Below, piece after piece: positions 41,879 through 54,420 of a DNA stretch of 57,500 nucleotides; the first letter of the stretch is position 1, and each line of letters begins with the position of its first letter. The stretch is from Chrysomallon squamiferum (lineage: Eukaryota > Mollusca > Gastropoda > Neomphalida > Peltospiridae), in the NCBI GenBank assembly GCA_012295275.1, contig CM022677.1, forward strand, positions 21,178,131 to 21,235,630, read 5' to 3'. The position numbers and the translations under genes were made by a program. The notes under the pieces were generated by a model. It was given only the letters and a program-made list of their open reading frames with translations, was not told the DNA's origin and searched no databases.

Positions 41879-43287
41879 GCGTGCACTTGTGTAGTAATTT
41901 TAATGTGTTCATTGTTTTTCTTTCCATTAAATTCAGTTTTCCCTGGGCCGCGAGGCACTCTCCCTCGAGACTGTTCTCATCGAGGATTTTAAGAATTGTG
42001 TACACGCTGCAGCTGCACCTCAGATCTGTGTCTCGCACGTTGATCTTTCTAAACTTCTCTTTCTCGTTCTGCAGCACGAAGTCTATGTTTTGTATTTTGG
42101 TTCTGTCCAGCGTAACGGTGAGGCCCCGACCCATGTTTCTGAACACACCGGGGCTGATCGTGATCAGAGGATTTCCGTACAAGTCCAAAACGACGAGAGG
42201 GAGCTCTTCGAAAGCGTTGTCAGAATGCTAGCGATTCGGTTGTCTCTCAGGAACAGTGCAGAGAGCGTAGCCAGACCTCGCAGGGCGTTGCTGGGAACCT
42301 CTGTCAGGTGTCTCCTGTTGATGACGAGTTTTGTGATGCACAGTCTCTGAGCGCTGAAGATTCCTTCCAACAGTGGTAGGCGCGTGCCGCTGACGTCGAG
42401 CTCTCGGAGACAGAATTCGCCCAGCAGCGAGTCGGTGCTGAAAACCGAGAGCTCGTTGTCCGCGAGATCGAGTTTGGCCAGTCTCTTCAGTCTGAGCACG
42501 GAGCGAGGCAGATCGTCCAGACTGCAGTTCCTCATTCTCAGTTCTTTCAGCGTGGAGCTGACGTCAACGAAACACTTCCGGTCTACGGACTCTGTTCTCA
42601 GCGGGTTGTGACTCAGTATCAGAACTTGTAGCGCGCGGAGGTCGTGGAAGGCATTGTGTTTTATGCTGGCGATGTCGTTGTGGGACAAGTCGAGTATTCG
42701 CAGTTTGGGTACATCGTCGAATACGCGTATCATGTCTGACAGGCCGTTGTAGCTTAGATTCAACGACCTGAGAGAGTCCAAATGTTTAAAAGCGTGATCC
42801 CGTATGTAGCCCAGATTACAGTGATCCATTTCTACGTTTTCGATAGACAGAAGCTGCAGATTGGCGAAAATCCTGTTATCTACTTTTCCAGTATGTTGGA
42901 AATTATGGCTCATTTTAAGGTATTTCAGTGCTGTGAGGCCGTGCAAAAATTTCAACGGTTTCTTAAATGACAGACTCAAGTTTTCTAGATAGAGATCTCG
43001 CAACGTCCACGCTATGTTGATGAGAACACCTTCTGACAAATACACATTCGACTCGCTTCGTAGACGTAAACTGTAAATCGCCAAATCTTTCGGAAAATCG
43101 GAGACCGCAAGATTCCTCCATGGATTCAGATGAAAGTCCAGTCGAATGAGTTCTTTCACTGGTCTCAGAAAGTGTATATTTGGAAAATAACCCTCTTTCT
43201 TTCTGCACTTGACGTCATAAATTCTTCCTGCAGTGTCTGAGAACATTATTTCACACTGGCACTCTTCTGGGCAGGCAAGAAATTGAG
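41879..43287 (-). pseudogene. LRR exon L4 with -1 frameshift
   Basis: 1409 nt instead of 1410. One base is missing near 42222 (plus reads CAGAATGC; L1 reads CAGGAATCC), at the LRR coding RIARIPDNAF. The frame stops about 25 codons later, so the last two LRRs and the C-cap are lost; that last part is still open in the other frame. The rest is near-identical to L5. Splice sites GGAGCAG|CTCAA and CACGC|gtgagt are intact. A sequencing error in a recent duplicate is a real alternative. Confidence 0.8.
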
Positions 43288-43774
43288 CTGCTCCACAGAC
43301 AAGAATAATTGATAAAAATTTAAAAAAATAAATAAATAAAACAAGAAAGAAAAGAATAAAAGAAGATTTTTTCAATTGTGGTCATTAACATAATACAGTA
43401 AGCACTTGTTTCTTTCGACAAGTTAACCTAGTCATAGAAAGGAAATAAACGTTATGTTATGTGATGCTTATTTAATGTTGTTGTTGTTGTTGTTGTACTT
43501 GTTGTTTTTGTTATGATTAGTATGTTTATTTCTTGATTCATTCATTCATTTATCTTCGGATTTATCTTTTCTCTTTTGTTGTTGTTTATTTTCTTTCTTT
43601 ATTTAATTTTTTGAAATTATTTTTATTAATATATTTAATTATTTTTTATTATTTTATTTTATTTTATTTTTTTTTATTTTATTTATTTATTTATTTTGTA
43701 TTTATTTATTTATTTACTCCTAACTAATACAAATTAATATCAAATCAAACTTTAAATAAAAGTGTTGATGTTAC
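43288..43774. other. intron 5' of L4
   Basis: TTG run (43478-43507), TTTTA and TTTA runs (43625-43715), then the conserved donor-side linker segment. Confidence 0.5.
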
Positions 43775-43822
43775 CAGGAGTTCCAGATGGCCTTGCAGTC
43801 ATTCTTGTTGTAGATTCCTCTT
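43775..43822 (-). CDS. linker exon, type A (48 nt)
   Basis: Reads (E)EESTTRMTARPSGTPG with a tandem AG acceptor, phase 1-1. Linker next to L4; same protein as 31649. Confidence 0.72.
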
Positions 43823-44319
43823 CTGTAGAGAAAAAAATAAAGAAGAAATAAATAAATGGAAGAAAACTAACTAAATAAATAAATAAATAAATTCAGTGGA
43901 CAAGACCCAAATTGGACAAGATTGTTTATGTATTAACTGTCATTTGGTTTGTATTTTCTGGTGTAAAATCAATACTGAATATGACAAATATAACAGATCG
44001 ATAATGAACTGGATACGAGGATTTTCAGGTATGAATTTTCATTGAAAAGCTTTACAGAAAATGAAAACGAATCTATTGTACTGAAAAGCTTTACAGAAAA
44101 TGAAAACGAATCCATCTGAACTTAGTTTTATTTAGCTAAAACAAACCACAACATTATTTTGAAAAGAAAGAATAAAATTATTTTTATTTATTTTTAGTAA
44201 TAATTTTAATTATTTTATTTTATTTTATTTTATTTTATTTTATATATTTATTTTTTATTTACTACTGACTTTTAGAAGTTAATATTAAATCAAACTTTAA
44301 ATAAAACTGTTGATGTTAC
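43823..44319. repeat. intron part of the linker unit
   Basis: AAAT run, recurrent element (about 43889-44175, with an internal duplication of the GAAAAGCTTTACAG segment) and TTTTA run (44216-44245). Confidence 0.62.
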
Positions 44320-44367
44320 CAGGAATTCCAGATGGCCTTGTAGTCATTCTTGTTGTAGATTCCTCTT
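44320..44367 (-). CDS. linker exon, type A (48 nt)
   Basis: Reads (E)EESTTRMTTRPSGIPG, tandem AG acceptor, phase 1-1. Confidence 0.72.
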
Positions 44368-45093
44368 CTGTAGAGAAAAAAAGACAGAAGAAAAAACAAA
44401 AATAAATGAAAGAAAAATAAATAAATAAATTAATTAATTAATTAATTAAGTGTACTAGACATAAACAAGACAAAATTGTTTATGTAAAAACTGTAATTTG
44501 GTTTGTATTTTCTGGAGTAAAATCAGTACTGAATATTGAAAAATATAACAGATGGATAATGAACTGGATACAAGGAATTTCAGGTCTGAATTGTCATGGA
44601 TGCAATTTGTTCTTAAAAATACTAAAATATACTCAATAATAAAATTAAGACCAATCCATCTAAACATAGTTTTATTTAGCTAAAACAAACCACAACATTA
44701 TTTTGAAAAGAAAGAACAAAAATTCTCTGAATACTTGTGCACGACAAACTTTTTTATAAGAAACACTGGTGGCCAAGACGCAAACGCTCCGACAATAAAA
44801 AAGATAATAATAATAATAATTGTAATAGTAAAAAGACAATTAGATGCAAAGATATACGACGATAGATGGATAGTAGATGGAAAGAGAGAAAAAGACAATT
44901 AGATGAGAAAGATAGAGAGACGATAGATGGATAGTAGATGGAGAGAAAGAGAGATTACAATTGACCACAAAGACCAACTGCAGTCCACTGAGAAAAGAAA
45001 GTCTCTAGAATTAGTTCTTGTAGAAAATCTCTAGTCACGTGATTCACTGCAACTACGTAGGTCACGTAAATTGCGGTCGATTTCGTGACTTAC
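44368..45093. repeat. intron with recurrent element and T204 relic
   Basis: AATT run, recurrent element (about 44446-44735), short AAT and GA/GATG stretches, then a T204 relic at 44958-44987. Confidence 0.6.
44958..44987 (-). pseudogene. relic of a T204 exon (acceptor end)
   Basis: Acceptor TTTTCTCAG and the first 30 or so bases of a T204 exon (coding DCSWSLWSI) survive; the remainder and the donor are replaced by GA-rich sequence. Confidence 0.65.
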
Positions 45094-45102
45094 CAGACAA
45101 AC
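45094..45102 (-). CDS. possible very short linker exon (9 nt)
   Basis: Acceptor TGTTTTCAG, nine bases, then a perfect donor TCTG|gtaagt; phase 1-1. Related to 9576. Too short to be sure. Confidence 0.2.
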
Positions 45103-45248
45103 CTGAAAACATTTTTATTTTATTTTTTTTTTTTTTTTTTTTTTTTGTCAAAACAAATGAAACAGAATAAAGGCCAAACAGATACAGTTCACGAAATAAA
45201 ATAAAATAAATGAACTGAAATAACAAGTGAAAACGTCGATGTACTTAC

Positions 45249-45293
45249 TAGGTGCGTGATCTCTTCGTCTGTCTGTCACTTGAGGTCTGTCTT
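45249..45293 (-). CDS. linker exon, type C (45 nt)
   Basis: Reads (E)DRPQVTDRRRDHAP in phase 1-1, donor CCTA|gtaagt, acceptor GCCAACAAAG. It is the intact counterpart of the broken exon at 9710. Confidence 0.6.
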
Positions 45294-45394
45294 CTTTGTT
45301 GGCGAAAATGTAAAATAAAATCAAGTGAAGAAAAGAAGACAAAAGAGTAAGAAGTCTTAACGTCAGCAGCTGATTCAAATAAAAACAAAACAAA

Positions 45395-45425
<31 letters not shown>

Positions 45426-45820
45426 AAAAAATTGTAGTTTTCATATCCGAAGGTCACTCTTGTTATAATTACTATGTTTGTGTTTTCATCTATGTGCTGA
45501 TTTAGCATCATTTATTTTTTTTCTTCTGTTTTTTCTTCTTCTTCTTCTTAATCTTGTTTTCTTTTTTCTTTTTTCTTTTTTTTTCTTTTTTTAATGTAAT
45601 TGCTTATTTTTTAACTTACTTTATTTTATTTATTTATTTATTTATTTATTCATTTATTCATTTATTCATTCATTTATTTATTAATATTTATTTGTTTTAT
45701 TTTTTTATTTTTTATTCATTCATTAATGCATTTATTTATTTATTTACTTATGTATTTATTTACTACAGACTTATAGAATTTAATATTAAATCAAACTTTA
45801 AATAAAGCTGTTGATCTTAC
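45294..45820. other. intron, AT-rich
   Basis: GAAGAA run (45398-45428), CTT/T-rich and TTTA/ATTC runs (45625-45760). Resembles 11.2-11.7 kb. Confidence 0.5.
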
Positions 45821-45868
45821 CATGAGTTTCAGAAGGCCTTATAGCCATTCTTGTTGTTGATTCCTCTT
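45821..45868 (-). CDS. linker exon, type A (48 nt)
   Basis: Reads (E)EESTTRMAIRPSETHG, phase 1-1, acceptor CTGTAG|AAG, donor CTCATG|gtaaga. Diverged in the second half. Confidence 0.65.
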
Positions 45869-46677
<809 letters not shown>

Positions 46678-46869
46678 CTGGACAGGGAACTCTTGTACTA
46701 CATGTTTCTGTTATTCGGACACTCCTGTCTCCTTCGCACATTCTTCCTCCGTACTTTGGCGCGGGGTTTTCACATTTTCTTTTTCTAAAGTACGCTTTTA
46801 CACCCAAACCGCACGTGCGACTGCACGATGTTTCTTTAATCAGTTCCCAGGAAGTCCACCCACCGTCCT
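46678..46869 (-). CDS. TSP1 exon, class T192 (L5 cassette)
   Basis: 64 codons, intact: [41 protein letters not shown]. Donor TCCAG|gtgctc. Confidence 0.87.
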
Positions 46870-47248
46870 CTGAAATGTTTTGAAATAATCATAAAATACA
46901 AAAGATACGAAATCACTAGTATAATAATAAACAGCAGAATAACCGAAATATTTTATTATTATTATTTAATCTATCTGCATAACCCATCTATCTATCTGTC
47001 TATGTGTCTATCTATATATCTATCTATGTTATTTATTAGTACTTTTATGTTATTTGTAAATAAATTTCTCTTAATGTTTTGCATAATATTTATAAGACTT
47101 ACACATTATAATGACACACCAGCAATCAAAAATATTTCACTTTCTGCTCCTCCGTAGAATATTGATCCTTCTACACATAATCAAAACTTTTTATTTAATT
47201 TATATATTTATTTATATATTTTTTATTTTTCTCACAGTTTCGTCCTAC
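46870..47248. other. intron, shortened form
   Basis: Nearly identical to 39313-39692. TATC runs; no exon. Confidence 0.55.
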
Positions 47249-47446
47249 CTGGAATATTGATGCTGCACGCTCCACTGTCGCATCTGACTAGTTTCTCCTG
47301 AAACTTCACGTGCCCAGGACACGTGGAATTTCTCGTGTCGCCTGGAATCGCCGAGACGCACCGTCGCGTGAACTGTTTCTTCTGCTGACATTTGACGGAG
47401 CACGCCTTAGTCGACGACAGCACCCACGTCGTCCAGCGACCCGCCA
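47249..47446 (-). CDS. TSP1 exon, class T198 (L5 cassette)
   Basis: 66 codons, intact, same protein as the L4 copy (STKACSVKC, QQKKQF). Confidence 0.86.
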
Positions 47447-47886
47447 CTGATAAACACAACGACGACGACAACACAGTAATAGTAATAAAGCCAAAGATAA
47501 CTGCTGAAGTGTGAATCTGTGTCTATTTGTCTGTCTATATATCTGAATTTGTGCCCCTGTCTGTATTTATGCATGTCTTCTGTGTGAGTGTGTCTCTATG
47601 GTGTGTATTTATAAGTGTGCTATGTGTATCTCTGTGTGTATTGTCAGAATGTCTGCCTTTATATGTCTACATTACGTCAGTCTTTTTGTGTACATTATTT
47701 GTATGTCTACATCTGTATATTTACATGTCTGTCAGCCTCTCTGTGTATCTGTGTCTCCGTATGTTTACATGTCAGTGTTAGTTGTCTCTGTCTGTATTGT
47801 CTATATATCTATATATGTATATCCGCATACTGCATATATCAGGCAATTTTTCTGTTTTCATAGTCTCTATGTTCATTTCACTCATT

Positions 47887-47930
<44 letters not shown>

Positions 47931-48189
47931 GTCTCTCTGTCTTGCTGTTTAACAGAAGGTTCTTACTCATAGAAAGAAGACAGAAAGGCAAAATTAAACA
48001 AAAATAAATCAATCGAGTTTTCATGAAGAAACTAAAAACAAAAGGATTACTGTCATAAAATTACATTTAAAAATAAATTAAATTAAAATGTACTGTCTAT
48101 TATTTTGTCGAAAACAAAGATCACCACGGTGTAACTGTAACGGTAGTCATATGAAATAAAACATATATAAATATTTAACATGCTGTTAC
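47447..48189. other. intron with TGTC-rich and CT sequence
   Basis: Close copy of 39891-40676 with a 40 bp deletion and a longer CT run (47890-47940). Confidence 0.5.
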
Positions 48190-48369
48190 CATGGCAATCG
48201 CCTCCTGCGCACTGCTCGAATACAGTTTTGTTGGTTGGGCCACTACACTGATTACCTCCATTTCTTGGAACTGGGTTCGTACAAGATCTCTGATAGAGCA
48301 CATGTATTCTGCAGTTCAGTGGACACGTGCCAGGGTCGTAACGGTACCAAGATTGCCACCCCCCATCCA
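48190..48369 (-). CDS. TSP1 exon, class T180 (L5 cassette)
   Basis: 60 codons, intact: DGGWQSWYRYDPGTC, PVPRNGGNQC, CAGGDCHG. One Ser to Asn change from the L4 copy. Confidence 0.87.
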
Positions 48370-48459
48370 CTGGGAAAAAGAAAATAAAAAAAGGAAAAGA
48401 AAACGAAAAATAAATTTAGATAATTACCGACAATTAATTATCAACTGAAAATAAATATA

Positions 48460-48522
<63 letters not shown>

Positions 48523-48839
48523 ATTAATAAATAATCATATCACAAATATAACATTAATAATGATGATGATGATGATGATGATAATAAAAATGAAGTTATA
48601 ATAATAATAAAATAAATTAATAAATAAATAAATAAATAAAATACTGTACGAATTTGAGTGTAACCATTCGTTCCTTTACACGTTGATACATTCGTTCGTT
48701 CATTAGTTTGTTCACCTACTAGCTGTTTTTCTGCTTCATTCATTCATTCCATTATTTTCTCTTTAATATTTCCCTCCTCCCTTCCTTCCTTCCTTCATTC
48801 GTTCATTCCTTCTTTCACTCTTACGCTAAGTGTACCTAC
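48370..48839. repeat. intron with AAAT tract
   Basis: AAAT at about 48450-48524, longer than in the L4 copy; GAT run at 48557-48585; ATTC-rich end. Confidence 0.65.
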
Positions 48840-48998
48840 CCATCTCACAGGACACACACTTGACGTTTGTCGTCATCGTTTTCTTCCCTCTACACGTTTC
48901 ACCTTCTAAACACGCACGTGAAAACCTCATGCGCTTATAGCAATCTCCAGCACACTCACCTACCAGCTGTCTGGACCACAACGACCATCTCCCTGTCA
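48840..48998 (-). CDS. TSP1-like exon, class T159 (L5 cassette)
   Basis: 53 codons, intact: TGRWSLWSRQLVGEC, AGDCYKRMRFSRAC, KCVSCEMG. Acceptor TGTTACAG, donor AGATGG|gtaggt. Confidence 0.82.
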
Positions 48999-49437
<439 letters not shown>

Positions 49438-50847
49438 GCGTGCACTTGTGTAGTAATTTTAATGTGTTCATTGTTTTTCTTTCCATTAAATTCAGTTTTC
49501 CCTGGGCCGCGAGGCACTCTCCCTCGAGACTGTTCTCATCGAGGATTTTAAGAATTGTGTACACGCTGCAGCTGCACCTCAGATCTGTGTCTCGCACGTT
49601 GATCTTTCTAAACTTCTCTTTCTCGTTCTGCAGCACGAAGTCTATGTTTTGTATTTTGGTTCTGTCCAGCGTAACGGTGAGGCCCCGACCCATGTTTCTG
49701 AACACACCGGGGCTGATCGTGATCAGAGGATTTCCGTACAAGTCCAAAACGACGAGAGGGAGCTCTTCGAAAGCGCTGGCACGAATCCTCGCGATTTGGT
49801 TGTCTCTCAGGAACAGTGCAGAGAGCGTAGCCAGACCTCGCAGGGCGTTGCTGGGAACCTCTGTCAGGTGTCTCCTGTTGATGACGAGTTTTGTGAGGCA
49901 CAGTCTCTGAGCGCTGAAGATTCCTTCCACCAGTGGTAGGCGCGTGCCGCTGACGTCGAGCTCTCGGAGACAGAATTCGCCCAGCAGCGAGTCGGTGCTG
50001 AAAACCGAGAGCTCGTTGTCCGCGAGATCGAGTTTGGCCAGTCTCTTCAGTCTGAGCACGGAGCGAGGCAGATCGTCCAGACTGCAGTTCCTCATTCTCA
50101 GTTCTTTCAGCGTGGAGCTGACGTCAACGAAACACTTCCGGTCTACGGACTCTGTTCTCAGCGGGTTGTGACTCAGTATCAGAACTTGTAGCGCGCGGAG
50201 GTCGTGGAAGGCATTGTGTTTTATGCTGGAGATGTCGTTGTGGGATAAGTCGAGTACTCGCAGTTTGGGAACGTCGTCGAATACGCGTATCATGTCTGAC
50301 AGGCCGTTGTAGCTTAGATTCAACGACCTGAGAGAGTCCAAATGTTTAAAAGCGTGATCCCGTATGTAGCCCAGATTACAGTGATCCATTTCTACGTTTT
50401 CGATAGACAGAAGCTGCAGATTGGCGAAAATCCTGTTATTTACTTTTCCAGTATGTTGGAAATTGTGGCTCATTTTAAGGTATTTCAGTGCTGTGAGGCC
50501 GTGCAAAAATTTCAACGGTTTCTTAAATGACAGACTCAAGTTTTCAAGATAGAGATCTCGCAACGTCCACGCTATGTTGATGAGAACACCTTCTGACAAA
50601 AACACATTCGACTCGCTTCGTAGACGTAAACTGTAAATCGCCAAATCTTTCGGAAAATCGGAGACCGCAAGATTCCTCCATGGATTCAGATGAAAGTCCA
50701 GTCGAATGAGTTCTTTCACTGGTCTCAGAAAGTGTATATTTGGAAAATAACCCTCTTTCTTTCTGCACTTGACGTCATAAATTCTTCCTGCAGTGTCTGA
50801 GAACATTATTTCACACTGGCACTCTTCTGGGCAGGCAAGAAATTGAT
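49438..50847 (-). CDS. LRR exon L5, intact (470 codons)
   Basis: Open over all 470 codons: N-cap CPEECQC, about 15 LRRs, C-cap with four cysteines. Acceptor CTGTGGAGCAG|ATCAA, donor CACGC|gtgagt. Upstream, the frame runs through KSSFILFILVLSIYFLK-like low-complexity sequence to a TGA without any ATG, so it cannot start here and must be an internal exon. It carries RIRASAFEEL where the others have IPDNAFE(D/E)L. It is the best preserved member of the L4/L5 pair. Confidence 0.9.
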
Positions 50848-51340
50848 CTGCTCCACAGACAAGAATAGTCGATAAAAATTTTAAAAAATAAATAGATAAA
50901 ACAAGAATGAAAAGAATAAAAGAAGATTTTTTAAATTGTGGTCATTAACATAATACAGTAAGCACTTGTTTCTTTCGACAAGTTAACCTAGTCATAGAAA
51001 GGAAATAAACGTTATGTTATGTGATGCTTATTTGATGTTGTTGTTGTTGTTGTTGTTGTACTTGTTGTTTTTGTTATGATTAGTATGTTTATTTCTTGAT
51101 TCATTCATTCATTTATCTTCGGATTTATGATTTCTCTTTTGTCGTTGTTTATTTTCTTTCTTTATTTAATTTTTTGAAATTATTTTTATTAATATATTTA
51201 ATTATTTTTTATTATTTTTTTTTATTTATATTTTTGTTTTTATTTATTTATTTATTTATGTATTTATTTATTTATTTATTTACTACTAACTAATACAAGT
51301 TAATATTAAATCAAACTTTAAATAAAAGTGTTGATGTTAC
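50848..51340. other. intron 5' of L5
   Basis: TTG run (51038-51060), TTTA and T runs (51180-51285). Close copy of 43288-43774. Confidence 0.5.
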
Positions 51341-51388
51341 CAGGAGTTCCAGACGGCCTTGCAGTCATTCTTGTTGAAGATTCCTCTT
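51341..51388 (-). CDS. linker exon, type A (48 nt)
   Basis: Reads (E)EESSTRMTARPSGTPG, tandem AG acceptor, phase 1-1. Linker next to L5. Confidence 0.72.
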
Positions 51389-51595
51389 CTGTAGAGAAAA
51401 AAATAAAGAAGAAATAAATAAATGGAAGAAAACTAACTAAATAAATAAATAAATAAATTCAGTGGATAAAACCCAAATTGGACAAGATTGTTTATGTATT
51501 AACTGTCATTTGGTTTGTATTTTCTGTTGTAAATTTTTTGAAATTATTTTTATTAATATATTTAATTATTTTTTATTATTTTATTTTATTTTATT

Positions 51596-51668
<73 letters not shown>

Positions 51669-51730
51669 TTTCCTATTAACTTATAGAAGTTAATATTAAA
51701 TCAAACTTTAAATAAAACTGTTGATGTTAC
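51389..51730. repeat. intron part of the linker unit, shortened
   Basis: Start of the recurrent element (51456-51530) breaks off into TTTTA (51580-51616) and TTTA (51617-51670) runs. Confidence 0.62.
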
Positions 51731-51778
51731 CAGGAATTCCAGACGGCCTTGTAGTCATTCTTGTTGTAGATTCCTCTT
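51731..51778 (-). CDS. linker exon, type A (48 nt)
   Basis: Reads (E)EESTTRMTTRPSGIPG, tandem AG acceptor, phase 1-1. It lies only about 60 bp from the truncated LRR fragment. Confidence 0.72.
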
Positions 51779-51839
51779 CTGTAGAGAAAAAAATAAAGAA
51801 GAAAAAAAGTAAATGAAGGAAAACTAAATAAATAAATAA

Positions 51840-52085
51840 ATCGGAGACCACAAGGTTCCTCCCTGGATTCAGATGAAAGTCCAGTCGAATGAGTTCTTTC
51901 ATTGGTCTTAGAAAGTGTATATTTGGAAAGTAACCCTCTTTCTTTCCGCACTTGACGTCTTAAATTCTTCCTGCAGTGTCTGAGAACATTATTTTACACT
52001 GGCACTGTTCTGGGCAGGCAAGAACTTGATCTTCTCCACAGACAAGAATCGCAGAAAATAACAGTAAAATAAAAACATTCGTCAT
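51840..52085 (-). pseudogene. 5' fragment of an LRR gene with signal peptide
   Basis: Starts with ATG at 52085-52083 and reads a typical signal peptide, MTNVFILLLFSAILVCG, followed by EDQVLACPEQCQC, the LRR N-cap. A stop (TAA where the others have TAT, in GRIYDV) ends the frame after about 41 codons. Homology to the LRR exons continues past it to 51840 (coding KELIRLDFHLNPGRNLVVSD), where it breaks at an AAAT run. It is the only place in the window where the N-cap is preceded by a real signal peptide in the same exon. As it stands it is a broken first exon. Confidence 0.78.
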
Positions 52086-52466
52086 TCCGCGGTCAACATA
52101 TAAAATAAACAAACAAACAAATATACAGACAAACAATGACGTAGAGAAGTCATTTATGAATCACACTTTTGTATATTTTTCTGCTCGAATTCATCATAAC
52201 CACAACACGTGTCTGTGTGCGTGTGTCTACAGACAGAGAGAGAGAGAGACAGATAGATAGAGAGACAGACAGACTGACAGACAGATATATAGATATATAG
52301 AAAGATAGATAGACAGGTAGATAGATAGATAGATAGATAGAGAGATGGATAGATAGACAGATATAAAGATAGATAGATAGATAGATAGATAGACAGATAG
52401 ATATATTGATAGACAGACAGACAGATAGATAGATAAAAAGACAGACAGACAGACAGACAGACAGTC

Positions 52467-52533
<67 letters not shown>

Positions 52534-52693
52534 CAGATAGGTACATAGATACACTCCATATAAGCTTAATAAAGATAAGAGAGAAAATATTTAGAAATAT
52601 AAAGAGAAAAATGTATTTATTTACTTATTTATTTATCAACTATTTATGACCTATGGAAGTGTACAGTGAATGAAATAAAAGTTAAAATATTAC
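52086..52693. repeat. stretch with GATA/GACA tract
   Basis: AAAC run, GA (52235-52250), GATA/GACA (52250-52545, purest at 52468-52533), TTTA. If the fragment above was a first exon, its promoter would lie here, but I see no recognisable element. Confidence 0.7.
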
Positions 52694-52741
52694 CAGGAGT
52701 GTCAGTTGACACTGTGCTCTTTTCTGCTGCAGTTTCTTCTT
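52694..52741 (-). CDS. linker exon, type B (48 nt)
   Basis: Reads (E)EETAAEKSTVSTDTPG, phase 1-1, acceptor TTCTGCAG. Unlike the other two type B exons, it has no T186 exon next to it. Confidence 0.7.
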
Positions 52742-53458
52742 CTGCAGAACAAAAAAAAAAAATAATAATAATAATAATAATAAATAAACATATAAATAAA
52801 TAAACAACCAAATAAATAAACAAACAAACAAACAAAGACCTAAACAAAAACGAAAGTATCTTTAAACGCAGTATTTACGGTTTCCATTACTACTTGGTAA
52901 TCGAAGTTGGCTCGGCGTTTTCTCAGATTAACTGTATCACAGAAAAGTGTTACACTGGACACAACTTATGCAACTTAAGAGATGCATTTCATAAAATCAA
53001 GCTGTCTTGTACTGAAACTTTACTCGTTCCAGCTTCCATCCAACACGACCTGATCTGGACGCGATTGTTGTTTGGCACGCTGAAAATTGTTGAAGTTTTC
53101 TTGTACTGACCACGAAATGTAACAGATCTAGCATGAACTGAATACAAGCTTCTTGGGATATGAAGAGTCCTGAACACTGGAGTTCTTCATACCATTGCCC
53201 TTTGATTTAATATTTTATTTTGCATAATGTCAGTCACAAGAGTCTAAATTTTCGTATTACATGTAAGTATACAAGACCTGAGGTTCTAAATGGTATCCAC
53301 GAAATTAAATATCTCATAGATAACTCAAGAAAGATACGACAGCAAAGACTCACAGAGGGATGGATAGATTTTATATAGGCAGAGTGCTAGAGGTAGAGCT
53401 ACAGACAGCCAGACAGAGAGAGAGAGACATACAGATTTCACTTATAGAAATATCTGAC
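52742..53458. other. intron with block shared with 8.8-9.1 kb
   Basis: AAT/AAAT/AAAC runs (52762-52835), then about 250 bp (52.85-53.12 kb) closely matching 8.82-9.08 kb; GACA runs near the T204 donor. Confidence 0.6.
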
Positions 53459-53662
53459 CAGGTTTTGTACCTGGACATCTCGCCAGGTCGGCACAGTACA
53501 CAGTGATGTACGTCGTGTTTTCACCAACACAGAACTTTCCTCCATACTGAGGCATTGGATTTGAACAAAATCGATTTTTCACTATGTTTTTGATTCCCCT
53601 GCCACACGTAACACTACAAGGTCTTGTCGTGTCTATTCTCCACACAGACCAACCACCATCCA
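53459..53662 (-). CDS. TSP1 exon, class T204
   Basis: 68 codons, intact: DGGWSVWRIDTTRPCSVTCG, CSNPMPQYGGKFC, GENTTY sequon, CADLARCPGTKPG. Acceptor TTTTCTCAG, donor ACCTG|gtcaga (weaker than in the other T204 exons). Confidence 0.85.
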
Positions 53663-53874
53663 CTGAGAAAAGATAATTTCTACAATTAGTTCTTCAGGAA
53701 AATCGCTGTTCTTACGTCATATGATATATACAGTCGAATTACTGACCTACCAGGAACACGAACACATATATAAAAACAAGTGAAATAAGATAAAGGGCAC
53801 ACACATACAATTCACCAAATAAATAAAATAAAGGAACAAATATTATCAAGTGAAGAAACGTCAGATGTTCATAC

Positions 53875-53913
53875 CAGGAGCGCCTCTTCTTCTTTCTGTG
53901 CCTTCTGGTCTTT
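53875..53913 (-). CDS. linker exon, type C (39 nt)
   Basis: Reads (x)KRPEGTERRRGAPG in phase 1-1, donor TCCTG|gtatga, acceptor AAAAATGAAG. RRR triplet and GAPG end as in the other type C exons. Confidence 0.6.
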
Positions 53914-54420
53914 CTTCATTTTTGATAGAAATATAAAAAAAAAAAAAAAAAGAAAAAAAAAAAAAAAAAAAAAGAAAAAAAAATAATAAAAAAGACTGAG
54001 AAGTCATAAAGTCATTAGTAAAAAGAATAATAATAGTAAAACAAAATTTGTAAGATTTTTTGAATTCTGGTCATCATGATAATACGGTAAGCACTTGTTT
54101 GTTTCAACAGCTTAACCTAGGCATAGAAAGCAAATAAACGTTATGTTATATGATGTTTGTCTGTTCTTTTTTTTTTTTTTTTTTGGGGGGGCGGGGTGTT
54201 TTTGTTTTTGTTTTTTGTTGTTCTTGTTTGTTTTTGTTTTTTTGGTTATGATTAGAATCTTTACTTCTTGATAAATTAAATCCCGTATACCCTCCTTTAT
54301 CTTTTCTCTTTTTTGTTGTTTACTTTCTTTCTTTATTTAATTTTTTGAAATTTTTTCTATTAATATATTTAATTTTTTTTTTTTTTATTATCCTATTAAT
54401 TAATTAATTAATTTATATAC
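53914..54420. other. intron with A-, T- and G-runs
   Basis: Poly-A-rich (53937-53985), T run followed by GGGGGGGCGGGG (54168-54195), TTTG runs, then AT-rich sequence. Confidence 0.5.
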
